NCBI RefSeq assembly: GCF_034190915.1
Contig: NW_026947484.1
Coordinates: 83,027,982-83,091,981 of the forward strand
Length of the DNA stretch: 64,000 bases
Reading direction: 5' to 3'
Origin: Cavia porcellus
Lineage: Eukaryota; Chordata; Mammalia; Rodentia; Caviidae
The position numbers and the translations under genes were made by a program. This document shows, one piece after another, positions 11,732 to 24,059 of the stretch. The first letter of the stretch is position 1; every line of letters starts with the position of its first letter. Below the pieces are notes generated by a model. It saw only the letters and a program-made list of their open reading frames with translations. It made no database searches and was not told the origin of the DNA.

Positions 11732-12894
11732 TGGGATAAACTAAACTTAAAGAATTAAAGAATCCAAGCCCCAGGATTTTTAATTTAGTGATATAAGTCA
11801 AGATAAGACTGAATGTAGCTGGAGTAAGAAAAAAAAAACCTGTTGAATTTCAAAGTAACTCTTGTTAGAGATTTCTTTTTTAGTAATTGTGATAAGGAAT
11901 GAAAACACAGAGGGATGTGACAAAGATGTTCCTAGGTCAAGGATGATACTGGAGAGCCTGAAGAGTACAAAACAAAAATATAAGAAAAATACTAACAGGC
12001 AAGTTTCCATTAAATTCTTGGAGCTCGAGTAACTGAAGTTGAAAGCTGAGGTTCAGTCATGTGAAATCTGAGGGATAAAATTAGGTAACAAGCAAAGACT
12101 CAACCATGGCCATGAGGCTAGTGGATCTGCTTATAGCTAGCAAGGAAAATCCTGCTGTGTTTCAGTGACTTAACCTGAAATGCCAGGTTAGTGAGCCTTT
12201 TTTCAGTAGAGCTCTTCAGAAGGAAAAAAAAATTTTTTTATCTCTTTCCTAACAATATATCATGCATCACAAGAAATTCTTGGTACAATTTTGTATAAAG
12301 GAACTTTTTCTTCTGACTATTGTGTGTACTAGTTGTACATCCTAGTTCTGCTATGGCATAATTTCCTTTCTCTAATCAAGTTAAAACAGCATTATCAGTA
12401 TATTGCAAAACTTCTACTGTTGGAGTGGTTGCGATTCTATTTTAATTTCTTTGTATCTAGCTATGATAGAATATAAACTTACTTTCAACTCCTAATCCTT
12501 ACTGTCAGTTTAGAAACCATTCCACATACTACATCTCATAAATCAAGTTATAAGTGTGATTTTCTAAATTAAAATATAATATACTAAGCCTTTGACTGCT
12601 CTGGTTCCTATTAATGTAAGCATTCACAGTGATTCATTTAAAAATTATAATGATCAAATATGATTGCAAATCTTCTCTAAATAAGCCACATTCTTTTGAG
12701 AACACTTTCATGTCTCAAAAATTTAAGTTACTGCTTAAAATACTTTTTAACAGTACCAAATTTTTTCAACGGAAATTTCTTTATTGGTTGATATAGTAGA
12801 TGACAATTTGTTAGTCTAATTAAAAGTTCATATATCTGAATATAGAGCTACAGAATATAAAATTAGTTAACATTTATTGTATGATTGAAAGATA
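11732..12894. other. AT-rich unique DNA, no gene seen
   Basis: No RNA gene, exon or clear repeat recognised. Confidence 0.4.
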
Positions 12895-13045
12895 TAATAA
12901 TGCACTGGAATCCTGAACCTATGAATTAGAAGATCAGATCTCATTATTTATTAGATATATGATCTAGAAATTCTCAAAACCTCAGTTTTAGTAAGTGAAT
13001 ATTATTTTTCTGCATTATGGTAAATCTCCAGCCTTGAAGATTGTT
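12895..13045 (+). mobile_element. MIR SINE remnant
   Basis: 'gcactggaatcctgaacct', then 'atatgatctagaaattctca' and 'aaacctcagttttagtaa' follow the MIR core order. Strongly diverged. Confidence 0.45.
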
Positions 13046-13436
13046 TTTTTAAGTATAAAAATGACCCATGAATCCTTGCCTCATTTGATGTGGGAAGCAC
13101 AGTGACCTCCCTGATATTTCCAAAGAGTCTTCTAGGCGGAAACTGTGAGTGTCTTCGTATCTCTTCTGCTCCTTATGTCTGCTGCCTGCAAACTAATCCT
13201 AGCTGCTGACATTTCTCAGTCTCAGTTTGTCCAGTCCATGAAAGGTACATTATCATCATGCCATGACTCAACAAGGATTGACTGTGTGTAACATATTTCT
13301 TTCAATGAATGTTTAGAAAATAGAGGGAGATTATCAGACATACTTGGAAACCTCTGTAGATAAGTATCAATTTTCACTGTTTCAGTTGCTTGTCAACTAT
13401 TCCTCCACACATAAATTGGCTATTAAAAACTGTTCT

Positions 13437-13516
13437 TTCTTTTTTTTTTTTTTGTATCAGGGATTGAACTCATGCTTGCCAGGAAGGTCTATGCTTCTGA
13501 GCTATATCCCTGGCCC
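13437..13516 (-). mobile_element. ID-type SINE, minus strand
   Basis: A T run (13,437-13,453) leads into 'gtatcagggattgaactcat', a B-box complement, then 'gcttgccaggaaggtct' and 'tctgagctatatccctggcc', an A-box complement. It is moderately diverged. Confidence 0.8.
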
Positions 13517-13854
13517 TGAAAACTTTCTTTTATGCTGTCTGTTTCCTTGTCCTGGGGTCAATCCCTTTTATGAGTCAAAGGCCCATTCCTGGTTCTTCAT
13601 TTCTTCAAGTCCTTCACCCACTACCCACCAAGCCAAAACAGACCAGATCTGACCAAAATTAAACAAAAAAAAATCCCTTTACTCTTTCAAGGGGGAAAAA
13701 TTTGTTACCTTCCTAGGCAGAAAAAGAGAATTTATTTTTTTTGTTCATCATTCATAATCCAGATTAGGCTATGGTCTTACATTTTATAAACAGGTGCAAG
13801 GTCATGAGTCCAATTCTTGGTAACAAAAAAAAAAATAGTAAAGGTAATTACAAC

Positions 13855-13990
13855 TTACTTAACATTTACTATAGGTCAGATGTGGTACTAAATGTTATAT
13901 GTAAATTGTCTCACTGAATCTTCATAACAATTATAAAGGAGGTAGAACCTTTTCCTGATAAAAAAGGAAACAATGACAAGTTATCAGTAA
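13855..13990 (+). mobile_element. MIR SINE remnant
   Basis: 'acatttactataggtcagat', then 'gtaaattgtctcactgaatc' and 'ttcataacaattataaagga' match the MIR order (table of 'ttatctcatttaatcctcacaacaaccctatgagg' type). One of the clearer MIR copies here. Confidence 0.65.
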
Positions 13991-14246
13991 GTAGGAAATT
14001 GCACATGTACAAACAAATATACACACAACTTTCACCAAGATTAATGGTAGGTCTGTGGAAAATTTGCAAAATCTAATCTTACTTTGCTTGTAAAATTCTT
14101 TCTTAATTCCAGGAAAAGCCTCACAAACTCACCAGTGAATTCCACATGGCCATATGACCTGTATCCCTAGTTAGACTAGTAGTTGTAAGTTATTGAATCA
14201 TTACAATAAGTGAATAACCTTTCTTGTGGTATGTAGGAGGAAATAC

Positions 14247-14345
14247 TATTATTATTATTATTTTTAATCAGTACCAGGGATCGAACTCATGACCACCTGC
14301 TTGCAAGGCAGATGCTTATGCCACTGAGCTAAATCCCCAGCCCCA
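14247..14345 (-). mobile_element. ID-type SINE, minus strand
   Basis: An (ATT)n tail (14,247-14,263) precedes 'cagtaccagggatcgaactc', 'gcttgcaaggcagatgctta' and 'ccactgagctaaatccccag'. Both Pol III boxes are well preserved in complement, so it is younger than most ID copies here. Flanking 'gaaatactatt' (left) and 'gaaataatatt' (right) may be an imperfect target duplication. Confidence 0.88.
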
Positions 14346-14514
14346 GAAATAATATTTTTAAAGATGGCTACTGTTTGGATCAGTTTCTCAAGAGAGAAAG
14401 AGCTCCTCCTGAAGAAAACTGTCATTCTTTTCTTTGAGAAGTCATGTTTATAAAATGTAAGGCCATAGCCTAAACTGGATTATGAATGATGAATAAAAAA
14501 AGAATAAATTCTCT

Positions 14515-15475
14515 TTTTTGTGGTGCAAGAACAGGCAATAGTGAAATGGAGGACTTTAAAAGTCATACACCAGAAATCTCTGAAAAGATAGCAACTGAAG
14601 TAAAGAAAAAAATCCATGAAGTTATAAAAGGACATCAAATTAGAATTAATGTCTTATGTAAAGATGGAAATAACAAATAACAAAATAAAGACAGATTTGC
14701 TCAACATAGCTAGGGAAGAAATAGATAAAAAAATACAGGAGCATGGGAAATTGATTGAAACTTTGAATGAACAATGTAGAAAACAAGCAGAATTTCATGA
14801 AACAAATTCAAAGAGATATCCAAGAAACAAAAAATTTTATTGAAAGCTGGCAAAACCATTTAAATGAAGCTGAGGTTAGAATTTCAGACCTTGAGGACAG
14901 GATTGCACATAGTGACCATGAAAAGATGGAACTTACAAAAACAACAAAGCAGCATGAAATGACAATCCAGCAGCTTCAAGATGATGCCAACAGAAACAGT
15001 GTAAGACTAATAGGCATCAGTGAGGATGCAGGAGACAACACAAAGGACATAACTAAGCTGTTCACAGAAGTAACAGCAGAAAATTTCCCAAACATGGTGG
15101 ATAAATCTGACATACAAATAAGTGAGGCACATAGAATGCCAAATAGTCACAACCAACATAAATCTACACCCAGACATATAATAATTAAAATCCCAGACAT
15201 ATAACATAAAAACAGAATATTAAAAGCTGTTACAGAAAAGACATAACTCACCTATCAAGGAAAGCCCATTAGAATCACAGCAGACTTCTCAGCATAAGCC
15301 TTCAGGTTATGATGAATTTGGAGTGCAGTATTTCAAACCCTAAAAGAAAATAACTTTCAACCCAGACTGATGTACCCAGAAAAACTATCTTTCAAATTTA
15401 ATGGAGAAACATGATACTTCTCTGACAAAGAACAACCGAAGAAATTCATATCTAACCAAGCCTAGAAAGAGTATT
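14515..15475 (+). pseudogene. L1 ORF1 remnant
   Basis: The normal product is an RNA-binding trimeric chaperone that packages L1 RNA in the cytoplasm. Here the coiled-coil region is at 14,540-14,950 and the RRM at 14,995-15,205, with 'PRHIIIKIPDI' and 'EAHRMP' visible. The C-terminal domain follows at 15,210-15,470 with 'ITADFSA'. At least two frame changes lie in the coiled-coil part, and several in-frame stops lie after 15,204. It aligns throughout with the intact ORF1 at 24,734-25,750. It makes no complete protein. Confidence 0.9.
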
Positions 15476-16980
15476 GAAACACGTATTAGAAAGAGATAAA
15501 AATGACCACAGCTCCAGAACAACAACAGAAAAAACCCACCAGGCTGGACAAGAAATTAAACAAGGGGGGAAAGCGAGAAACCAACAACAGGAACATAATA
15601 TGGGAAGGTCAAGCAAGTACATATCAGTGATATCCATAGATGCAAATGGGCTCAATTCACCTGTCAAAAGAAGCAAGTTGACAGAATGAATCAAGAAACA
15701 GGATCCCACAATATTCTGTATACAAGAAACACATCTGACTTAAAAAAGAAACTCATAGACTAAAAGTCAAAAGATGGAAAACAATATTCCATGCAACAGG
15801 AACCCATAAAAAGGCAAGGATAGCTATTATGTTTGCAGACAAAGTAAACTTCAAACCTAAAATGATTAAAAATTATAAAGAAGGTCACTACATACTCATA
15901 AGTGGGAAACTATAAGAGGAAGAACTAACAATTATAAATACATATACACCAAATACAGGAGCACTCAACTATGTAAGACAAACACTAATGGACATAAAAA
16001 AACCAAATACACAAGAACACAGTTGTAATAGGAGACCTTAACACCCTACTGTCACAAAGACATAGATCAACTAGACAAAAAGCCAGCAAAGAAATAACAG
16101 AACTGAATCACACCTGTGAATGAATGGACTTAGTGGATGTTTACAGAGTGTTCCACCCAGCCATCAAAATATATATTCTCAGCTGCACACGGGACATTCT
16201 CCAAAATAGACCATACATTAACTCATAAAACATTCTTAAGTAAATGCAAAGGGAGTGACATTATCCCATGCATAATATCTGATCATAGTGCACTAAAATT
16301 GGAAATCATTGGCAAAGACCTCTGCAAAACCTGCATACATACATGGGAATTAAATAGCAACCTTCTGAACAACCAGTGGGTTACAGATGAAATTAAGGGA
16401 GAAATAAAACACTACCGTGAAAATGCAGGCACAACATACTATAATGTATGGGACGCAATGAAAGCAGTCCTAAGAGGGAAATATATAGCATTAAATAGTC
16501 ACATCAAGAAAATGGAACAAACACAAATAAATAACCTAATGCTACATCTCAAGCTCCTAGAAAAGGAAGAGCAAATCAAACCCAAAGCTCATAGAAGAAA
16601 GGAAATTGTAAAGATTAGAGCAGAAATTAATGCAATTGAAACAAAAAAGCAATACAAAGAATTAACAAATCAAAGAGCTGGTGTTTTTGAGAGGATAAAA
16701 AAATTGATAAACTTCTAACCAACTTTATCAAGAAAAAGAAAGAAAAAACTCAAATTCACACAATAAGGACTGAAAAGAAGGAAATTACTACAGATCCCAT
16801 GGAAATTCAAAAGATCATGAACACCTACTTTGAAAATCTCTACTCACATAGGGTAGAAAATACAGAGGAAATGGATAGATTTCTAGAAACATATGAACTA
16901 CCAAAGCTCAACCAAGAAGATATAACAATTTTGAATAACTCAATATCAGCTACTGAAATTGAAAATGTGATTAAAAATTT

Positions 16981-17009
16981 AACAACAACAACAACAACAA
17001 CAACAACAA
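16981..17009 (+). repeat. (AAC)n run inside L1 ORF2
   Basis: About nine AAC units, read as a threonine tract in the local frame, lie just before the 'PGPDGF' segment of the reverse transcriptase. The downstream conserved segment continues in another frame. Confidence 0.9.
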
Positions 17010-18548
17010 AAATGCCCAGGTCCTGATGGATTCATGGCTGAATTTCACCAGGAATTTAAAGAAGACTTAATGCCAACACTCCTTAAACCCTTCAATGAAA
17101 TTAAAAAGAAAAGCAGTCCTTCCTAAATCATTCTTGAAGGCAAGTATAACTCTCATACTAAAACCAGAGAAAGACCCAAACAAAAAGGAGAACTACAGGC
17201 AAATCTCACTAATAACCATTGATGCGAAGAGTCTCAATAAAATACTGACAAACAGAATGCAGCAAATCATCAAGAAGATGCTATACCATGACCAAGTGGG
17301 ATTTATTCCAGGAGTGCAGGGATGGTTTAACATACGCAAATCAATAAATGCAATACACCTCATCAACAGAGCTAAAAATAAAAATCACACAATCATCTCA
17401 ATAGACACACAAAAAGCTTTTGATAAAGTCCAACACTTGTTCATGATAAGAACCCTACAGAAACTCGGAATAGATGGTATGTACCCCAGTCTCACAAAGG
17501 CCATTTATGACAATCCAACAGCCAACATTATACTAAATGGACAAAAACTGAAAGCCTTCACTCTAAAATCAGGAACAAGACAAGAATGTCTACTATCACC
17601 ACTCCTATTCAATATAGTTCTAGAAGTATTAGCCAGAGCAATAAGACAAGAGGGAGGAATAATAGGAAAAAAAATAGGACAAAACAAAATTATCATTATT
17701 TGCAGACTACATGATACTCTACATAGAAGACCCCAAAAACTCCATTAGAATACTACTAGAGATAATAAACAAATTCAGCAGCACAGCTGGATAAAAAGTC
17801 AACACTCAAAAATCAATAGCATTCCTGTACACAACAAAGTCACTGAGAGAGAAACTATGGAAATATCACCTTTCACAATAGCATCAAAAAAATCAGATAC
17901 TTAGGAATCAACTTAACCAAGAATGTAAAAGATCTATGTGTTGAAAATTATACTACTCTAAAAAAGGAGATTGAAGAAGATAATAGAAAATGGAAGGATA
18001 TTCCTTGCTTTTGGTTAGGATGCCATACTCCCCAAAGCATTATACAGATTCAATGTAATCTCAATCAAAATACCATCAACATACCTTACAGAGAAAAAAT
18101 ATCACTGAAATTCATTTGGAAACAGAAGAAACCTAGAATTGTAAAGGCAATTCTGGGCAACAAAGGCAAAACAGGAGGCATCTCAATTCCTGACTATACT
18201 GAATGTATATTGAAACTATACTTCAAAGCCACAGCAATAAAATCAGCATGGTACTGGCAAAGAAATAGACCTGAGGATCAATGAAACAGATTAGAAGATG
18301 CAAACACTATTACACAGATACCAAGCCACCTGATATTTGACAAAGGGGCTAAACATGTTCACTGGAAAGAAGATAGCCTCTTTAATAAATGGTGTTGGGA
18401 AAATTGGCATTCCGTATGCTGAAGACTGAAAATAGACCCATGCCTATCACCATACACTAAACTAAAGTAAAAATGGGTCAAAGATCTAAATGTTAAAACA
18501 TAGACACTAAATCTACTGGAAGACAAAGTAGGTAAAAACCTTGGAGAT

Positions 18549-18675
18549 GGGCTGGGAATTTAGCTCAGCGGCATAAGCGCCTGCCTTGTAAGCAGGCAGT
18601 CGTGAGTTCGATCCCTGGTATCGATAAAAATGAAAAAGACCAAAAAGAACAAAACAAAACAAAACAAAACAAAAA
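18549..18675 (+). mobile_element. Young ID-type SINE inside the L1
   Basis: It begins 'gggctgggaatttagctcag' with an A box that fits the Pol III consensus, continues 'gcgcctgccttgtaagcagg' and has a matching B box 'gttcgatcc'. Its unique 3' part ('tatcgataaaaatg') ends in an (AAAAC)n-type tail. A perfect 14-bp target duplication (aaaaaccttggaga) lies at 18,534-18,547 and 18,676-18,689, the hallmark of L1-driven insertion. With both promoter boxes intact and no mutation in the duplication, it is among the youngest insertions in the window. The four-T terminator must come from flanking DNA, as usual for SINEs. Confidence 0.95.
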
Positions 18676-19452
18676 AAAAACCTTGGAGACATAGGGGTAA
18701 GGAGAGAATTCATGAGTAAAATGCAACCCGCATGGGAAACACTTCAAAGAATCAACAACTGGAATCTCATATTACTAAAAAGTTTTTGCACTTCAAAAGA
18801 AATCACCAACAAAGTGAAAAGAAAACCCATAGAGTGATTTTAGCCAACAATTCCTTAGACAAAGGACTTATATCCAGAACATATAAAGAACTGAAAAACA
18901 TCAAGCCCCCCAAAATCAATGATCCTCTCCAAAAATGAGCATTAGAGGTGAACACACAGTTCTCAAATGAAGATGTACAAATGGCAAATAAATACATGAA
19001 GAAATGTTCACCATCACTGGTCATTTGAGAAATGTAAGTTAAACAGTATTGAGATTTCATCTCACTCTAGAAAGAATGGCTGCCATCAAGAAAACAACTG
19101 ATAACAAATGTTGATGAGGCTATGGGGAAAAAGCAACATTTCTCCACTGTTGATGGGAGTGCAGACTGGTGCAACCACTGTGGAAATCAGTATGGAGATT
19201 CCTAAAAAACTAGGATTGGAAGTTCCTTTCAATCCAGCTGGTCTCCTCCTGGGTATTTTCCCAGAAAAATTGAAAAGGTCATGTCACAGAGATATATGTG
19301 CACCCATGTTCATAGCAGCACAATTTGTGATAGCCAAATCTTGGAAACAACCAAAATGCCCATCAACTGCAGAGTGGATGAAAAAAATGTGGTATTTTGA
19401 TATAATGGAATACTACTCAGGTATAAAAAGGATGATTGTGAGGCCATTATAG

Positions 19453-20040
19453 GTAAATGGAGGCAACTTGAAAATATCCTCATTAGTGAAATAACAAGAC
19501 TCACATGAATAGTATCACATTGTCTCTCTAGTGTGAAAAACAGTAAAGACTGGCAGAATAATGGGATCCAAAAAGTATAATAGGTATTGTGAAATCAAAA
19601 GGGAAGAAAAGTGTTCTAAAGAGTATATTGGTATGTATAGTGTGTAAGATAGATGACCGTATTACTGAATTTCTGTTGGAACACTGAACAGAAGGTTTTG
19701 CACTGTCAATGTTTGAGTGTCCACTCAAACCACTATTTATGGTTTGATTTTGTGATTTTGGCAACTATTTTTTAAGACGACTATGAGTAATATATCAACT
19801 AGAGATTCTATGATGCTAATTGTTTTTAATTCGGTACTGTTCTACCCTTTTCTGTTTTTCTATTTTCTTTAATATTCTTTCTTTATTTGAAAAAAAGAGA
19901 ACAATATGCAATATAACAGTCATTGTTAAATTTCTTTCATTCTGTTTTGAAGACTGTATTGTTACTGTTTTGAGTCTGCTGTTGTCGTTTATGCCTTTTG
20001 CTTTTTCTTTTCTGACTTTTCTTTATTTTAATTAAAAAAA
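19453..20040 (+). other. L1 3' UTR and tail
   Basis: From about 19,560 it aligns with the half-L1 3' end: 'gtgttctaaa', 'gaacagaa', 'gtccact' and 'tttgattttg' occur in the same order near 26,850-26,980. After that comes one unit of the ~150-bp repeat (anchor at 19,944) that is tandem in the half-L1. It ends at 'ttaattaaaaaaa'. Chance open frames here (19,820-20,035) lie in this UTR. Confidence 0.75.
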
Positions 20041-21799
20041 GAATTCTGTACAATGAATCATGGTGATCAACACACTTTGTATTTAGAATGAATTGGTAAT
20101 TTTTGCTGGGTCAGGCAGACGCACAAGCACAGCCTGAAACCCAGCTCCCACTCAACCGGCAGATTAACAAAGAAGCTCAGCTCTTCCCCTCTATGGGAAA
20201 GAGAAATACTGTTTACTGCACCTGCCTCTTCTACACTTTACAGACACTTTTCTTATTTTGCTTTGAATTTGATTCCGGTTTTTGAGGTAGATTTAAAACA
20301 AATATTAGTGTCTTAATTTCTCACATAACAAAAGTGACTCCGGGAGGGCAGGGGAACTGGTCATGCTCACGTGCTGATGAGTTGTGTATGACCATGGAAT
20401 TCATTCTGTGGCTCATCAGCATAAGTTTTTCCTTATCAGTTCTGGTTTCCAGGAACTTGCCTGTTTTGAACAAAGAAGGGAGAGATCTCACTGGTGTGTT
20501 TTTATTTCTCTTTCCCTTTGATGGATCTGAAAATTCAGGTTGAATTTGTAATAGCTGTTGGGGATGGTGAATGAGTATGTCTGAGTGTGTCTGGGATTTA
20601 CAGACAAGATATGCTACTACTTCCCATAGATGCTAACCGAACCTGTGTGTTTTTTTCTACAATGTAGAGATGATTTTTATGTCGTCAAGCCAAAACTAAA
20701 CTGTATCTTATGCCATTTAGTCTAGCAGACTCCCTAATCATGATTATTCTCTGATCTTAAACTTTCCTTCTATGTGAAGAAGTCTTCAGTCTTGTGGCTG
20801 AGCTGACTCCTCAGTAAGCAGAGTGGAGAGGGGTTGAGTTATATAAGTAGCAATCTTAGAAAAGGAAACAGGAACCTCATAACCCTGACTTTTCCTCTCC
20901 AAAAGCAAAACTTCACATTGAAAATATCCATGCCATTCTTTCTCTGAGTAGCTGCCCTTGTAGAAGAATGATCTTAGCAGATTTGAGCGTTTTCAGGATA
21001 CAGGATATGCAGGTGTAGATGAGGTCAATATCTGGACAATCATCTTTCTAAATGCAGACTTTTTCAACTTTGGAAATAGTACATTGTTGCTAGTTGTAAT
21101 ATAAAAGTCAGTTCTGAATATGCTACAGAATGTCAAGGGGACACTGGATTCAAACTGTAGGTCTCCATGTGCAAAAGGACAGGACTGAAATAGCTGCTCT
21201 AGATTTTATTCCGAATTTATGCCTGAGAAGGTAATGTGAGAGGGATACAGTTGGGATTAGCTTGTTTCTACTCAGGTTTAAAGGTGATCACTATTTTGTT
21301 CCAAGTTGACTCCAGATTACTTAATTATGAGTGAAGGAAAAATTACTTTGCAATTTGTATTGCTTTTGAAGTTCAGGAATTCTTTATTAAAAGGAAGATA
21401 AAAAAATCCACTCTGATACAACACCAAAAATGATTGCTCACAAGAGACTGTAGATACCTGTCAATAGATGGTATTTACATTTAGTGCAGTCCTGGAGTGC
21501 CAGAGTCTAGAGCCTCAATGTGTAAATGGAAATTAGTAGGCTTTAAATATAACATATGGAAAAAATGTTTCTCAACATCTTGTGACAGTAGTCAGTGATT
21601 TTCAAAGGAAAACTGTGTTTTCCTCTAAGGGAAAAGACAATGCATTTTTCCTCTTAATAAATAGGGAATATAAAGTGTCAAATACATAGTACCAAAATTA
21701 ATCTCTATGAATTTGAAGTCCAAAAAAATGAATCTCACAGATTATGTATTCTAGACACCTACTGTAGATTAATCAGCATTTTCCCAAGACTAAAACCGG
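20041..21799. other. Unique DNA, no gene seen
   Basis: No exon or repeat recognised. Open frames up to about 70 codons have no domains. Confidence 0.4.
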
Positions 21800-21905
21800 T
21801 GAAAAGTGCACTGTAATCAGGAGCACAGGATTTTAGAGGATAACCTGCCTGGACTTTGCATCTTGGTGATGCTAGCTAGTTATTCGCTCTTTGACAAGTC
21901 ACTTG
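21800..21905 (+). mobile_element. MIR SINE remnant, 5'/core part
   Basis: 'caggagcacaggattttaga', then 'gcctggactttgcatcttgg' and 'tttgacaagtcact' correspond to the MIR 5' and core blocks. Truncated at the right. Confidence 0.5.
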
Positions 21906-22699
21906 AGGAGACCAGCTTGTTTTCTAAATATGGCAGGTTCAAGGTCAGTGCATAGTCCAAATAACTGACCTTTAAAACTTTGGACACAATGAAGACTTGG
22001 CATTGAATTAAATCTCTTAAATCCTAAAGAAACTGTATCTACTCCGGGAGGAGAATTTGAGTGACTGCTGCCAAAGAACTTAACTCCACCTAAGTCTTGC
22101 AAACTCTTCTGATACTTAACTGATCAGAAGGAGAACTTGAGGAGAATTAATTTGGACTTCAGATTCCTGGAACTTTTAATTTATAGAAGCAAAAATTTTA
22201 AGACTTTAATTTGTTAGGATTGTGATGTCCCTAGGAATTTAATATTGGAACTCTGGTCATGCTCTAAGAATTTAGTAATAAAGGTTTATACTAAAAGTTG
22301 GGACATATTATTTTGGCCTTGTAGTATTATAGTATCATATTCATTTTATTATTGGAATGTTATATTTCTTGGTTCTGGGAAACAGGAAATGGCAAATATT
22401 CTTGATGTTCTGGTAAGACATGTGCTTTCTGTTCAGTCAGAAATAAATCATCAAATTCAGGGGCCTGCCACTGGGATAAAGTTTTTGGTGACCCAGGGGT
22501 CTAAGTATATATTGTGATGGCCCTTTTTTTCTATCATGTACAACTAAGAAATTGATATATGCTTGATAGGGAAATTTGGAGGCAGCACAGACCACATGTG
22601 AGAACATTGTTTCAACTCATTTATCATATTATTCACACAGCTACTGGCTTTCAATGGGGTGCAAAGAAAGATAGATTATTATAGCAGTATCAGTTTTCA
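21906..22699. other. Unique DNA, no gene seen
   Basis: An open frame at 22,245-22,517 has no domain. The right end may already belong to the ERV-L-like remnant that follows. Confidence 0.35.
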
Positions 22700-23860
22700 G
22701 TACAAATTAACCACAGCTGATGGGGCCGTATGACTCAGCAAACTCCAAATTATTAAAGGTATCTATGACAGGGTCTCTGGCAAACCCCAATAGAAGTCAT
22801 AGCGCAGACTGCTGGAGTAAAGCCATGCCATCTGCAGCAAAAAATATTCATTGTTCAGATGCAGTTCCTGGCATGTTCCTCAGCTTCATTGAGGACATTA
22901 AGTAATTATGCCATTGAGTTGCTCATAATGAGTTGAATATTGTTAGATTCATTAAGTAATAAAGTCGGTAGAACACAGTTGTAATCCATTGTATGATGAA
23001 AATAGTATACTTAGGCTCAATCATAACTGAGTTCCCAGGTGGCCCAGAATTCTGTGTCTCCTACTGCAGATCAACCAATGGCTTCAGAGAGTTCATTGTG
23101 ATCAACTGATGGCAGAGGAAAAGTATCTAAGTATAGACTGAAAAAGAGTTGGTTCAGTGTGGACTATTTGTACACTGTCAGCATAATCATGGGTGGCTAT
23201 GGAAGAGAATGATGAGGGAAATTGTTCCCAGTGGGCAGATTTTTGAGCCATATACTTGATCATTAACTTGGTTGTTGAGAAGTGGTTTGAAGTAAAGATC
23301 TACACCTGTATCTGGGAAATTGCATATGAGTTTTCAAATTGGTCAGGAGAAAGCATAGAAGATGGGAGACAAATGGGTATAGATAGAGAAGATCCATGTA
23401 GACAGTCTTATAGGAGTGAACTTAAGTGTGCAAATCTTTATTTTTAACATAGATGCCCAACATAAAGTACCTGCATAGAGAATTCCAAATAACTAGGTTG
23501 TATAGATGATTGTCTTGTAGAGGTTTTGTCTTTTGATACTACTGTTTGATAGATGAACTCATGATTGAAGTGCCATGGTGGCAGAGGTGGAGTCTAAATA
23601 TGGGTCAACAGCAAAGCCTCCCTTTGTACGTGGCTCATTCTGTTACCACTTCAGACTGTCCAAAATGTCCGCAGCAGAGGCCAATGCTGAGCTCTTAGAT
23701 GGTTACATTCTTTGAGGAAGTGAACTAGCCACTTGGTGGCAAGTTGATTAGATTGTGTTCCTTCCACTTGGACAGCGCTAAAATTGATTCTCCTTTGTTT
23801 CAGTACATACAAGTTGTGGGCCTGATAGCCTTCTCTGCCTAAAGTAGCTTTGTTCAAACT
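22700..23860 (+). pseudogene. ERV-L-like pol remnant (possible RT/RNase H, then integrase)
   Basis: The best-kept part is 23,565-23,775: 'gtggcagaggtggagtctaa', 'gcagcagaggccaatgctga', 'gagctcttagatgg' and 'cacttggtggcaagttgatta' follow the order of the integrase zinc-finger/linker region of ERV-L type endogenous retroviruses. Upstream blocks at 22,720-22,900 could be RNase H or linker, with less certainty. No frame is open for more than about 60 codons, so it is long dead. It lies immediately before the half-L1, which may have inserted into or beside it. I see no flanking LTRs. The integrase call rests on recognition of block order, not on an alignment. Confidence 0.45.
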
Positions 23861-24059
23861 TTTATTTGAGAACCCAGAGTGGTCATATACTTACTGCTTG
23901 AATCATTATCAGACTTTGCTTTATATAATTTTTTAGAAGAGAAGATTTGTGCACATCACTGTCACCAAATCTAGTAGTTTAAAAATGTATCACTCTAATT
24001 ATGAGGTGCCATTTGGCAGAATTGTTGCAATGACCTCTGATAGACCCAGCTTAGAATTC

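Larger units (their letters stand above)
15600..19452 (+). pseudogene. L1 ORF2 remnant (endonuclease + reverse transcriptase)
   Basis: The start is taken as the ATG at 15,600, in frame with 'DANGLNSPVKRSKL'. Endonuclease motifs remain: 'CIQETHL' near 15,717-15,737, and 'SDHSALKLEI' near 16,278. The reverse transcriptase spans about 17,150-17,900, with '[11 protein letters not shown]' and '[13 protein letters not shown]'. The catalytic FADD box reads FADY (17,699-17,710). The frame also breaks just before this box. An in-frame ACA/AAC run at 16,981-17,009 is followed by a frame change. The C-terminal part (19,108-19,452) includes 'WKQPKCPSTAEWMKKMWY'. An ID SINE interrupts it at 18,549. Nothing here can supply active enzyme. 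Confidence 0.92.
14506..20040 (+). mobile_element. L1 retrotransposon, nearly full-length, inactive
   Basis: In order the element has ORF1 (from just inside its start), ORF2 endonuclease, reverse transcriptase and C-terminal region, then a ~580-bp 3' UTR and an A-rich end. The 5' UTR is missing: homology to the ORF1 of the element at 24.7 kb begins around its 15th codon. A low-complexity 11-mer (aaaaaaagaat) occurs at 14,495-14,505 and at 20,034-20,044 and could be the target duplication. ORF1 and ORF2 carry many stops and frameshifts, and an ID SINE sits at 18,549-18,675. The last ~350 bp of UTR before the terminal repeat unit align with 26,765-27,060 of the half-L1, so the two belong to one family. 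Confidence 0.93.

Noticed and set aside
18549..18620. tRNA gene
   Set aside because: The tRNA-like A and B boxes belong to an ID SINE with a tail and target duplication; the acceptor stem does not close.
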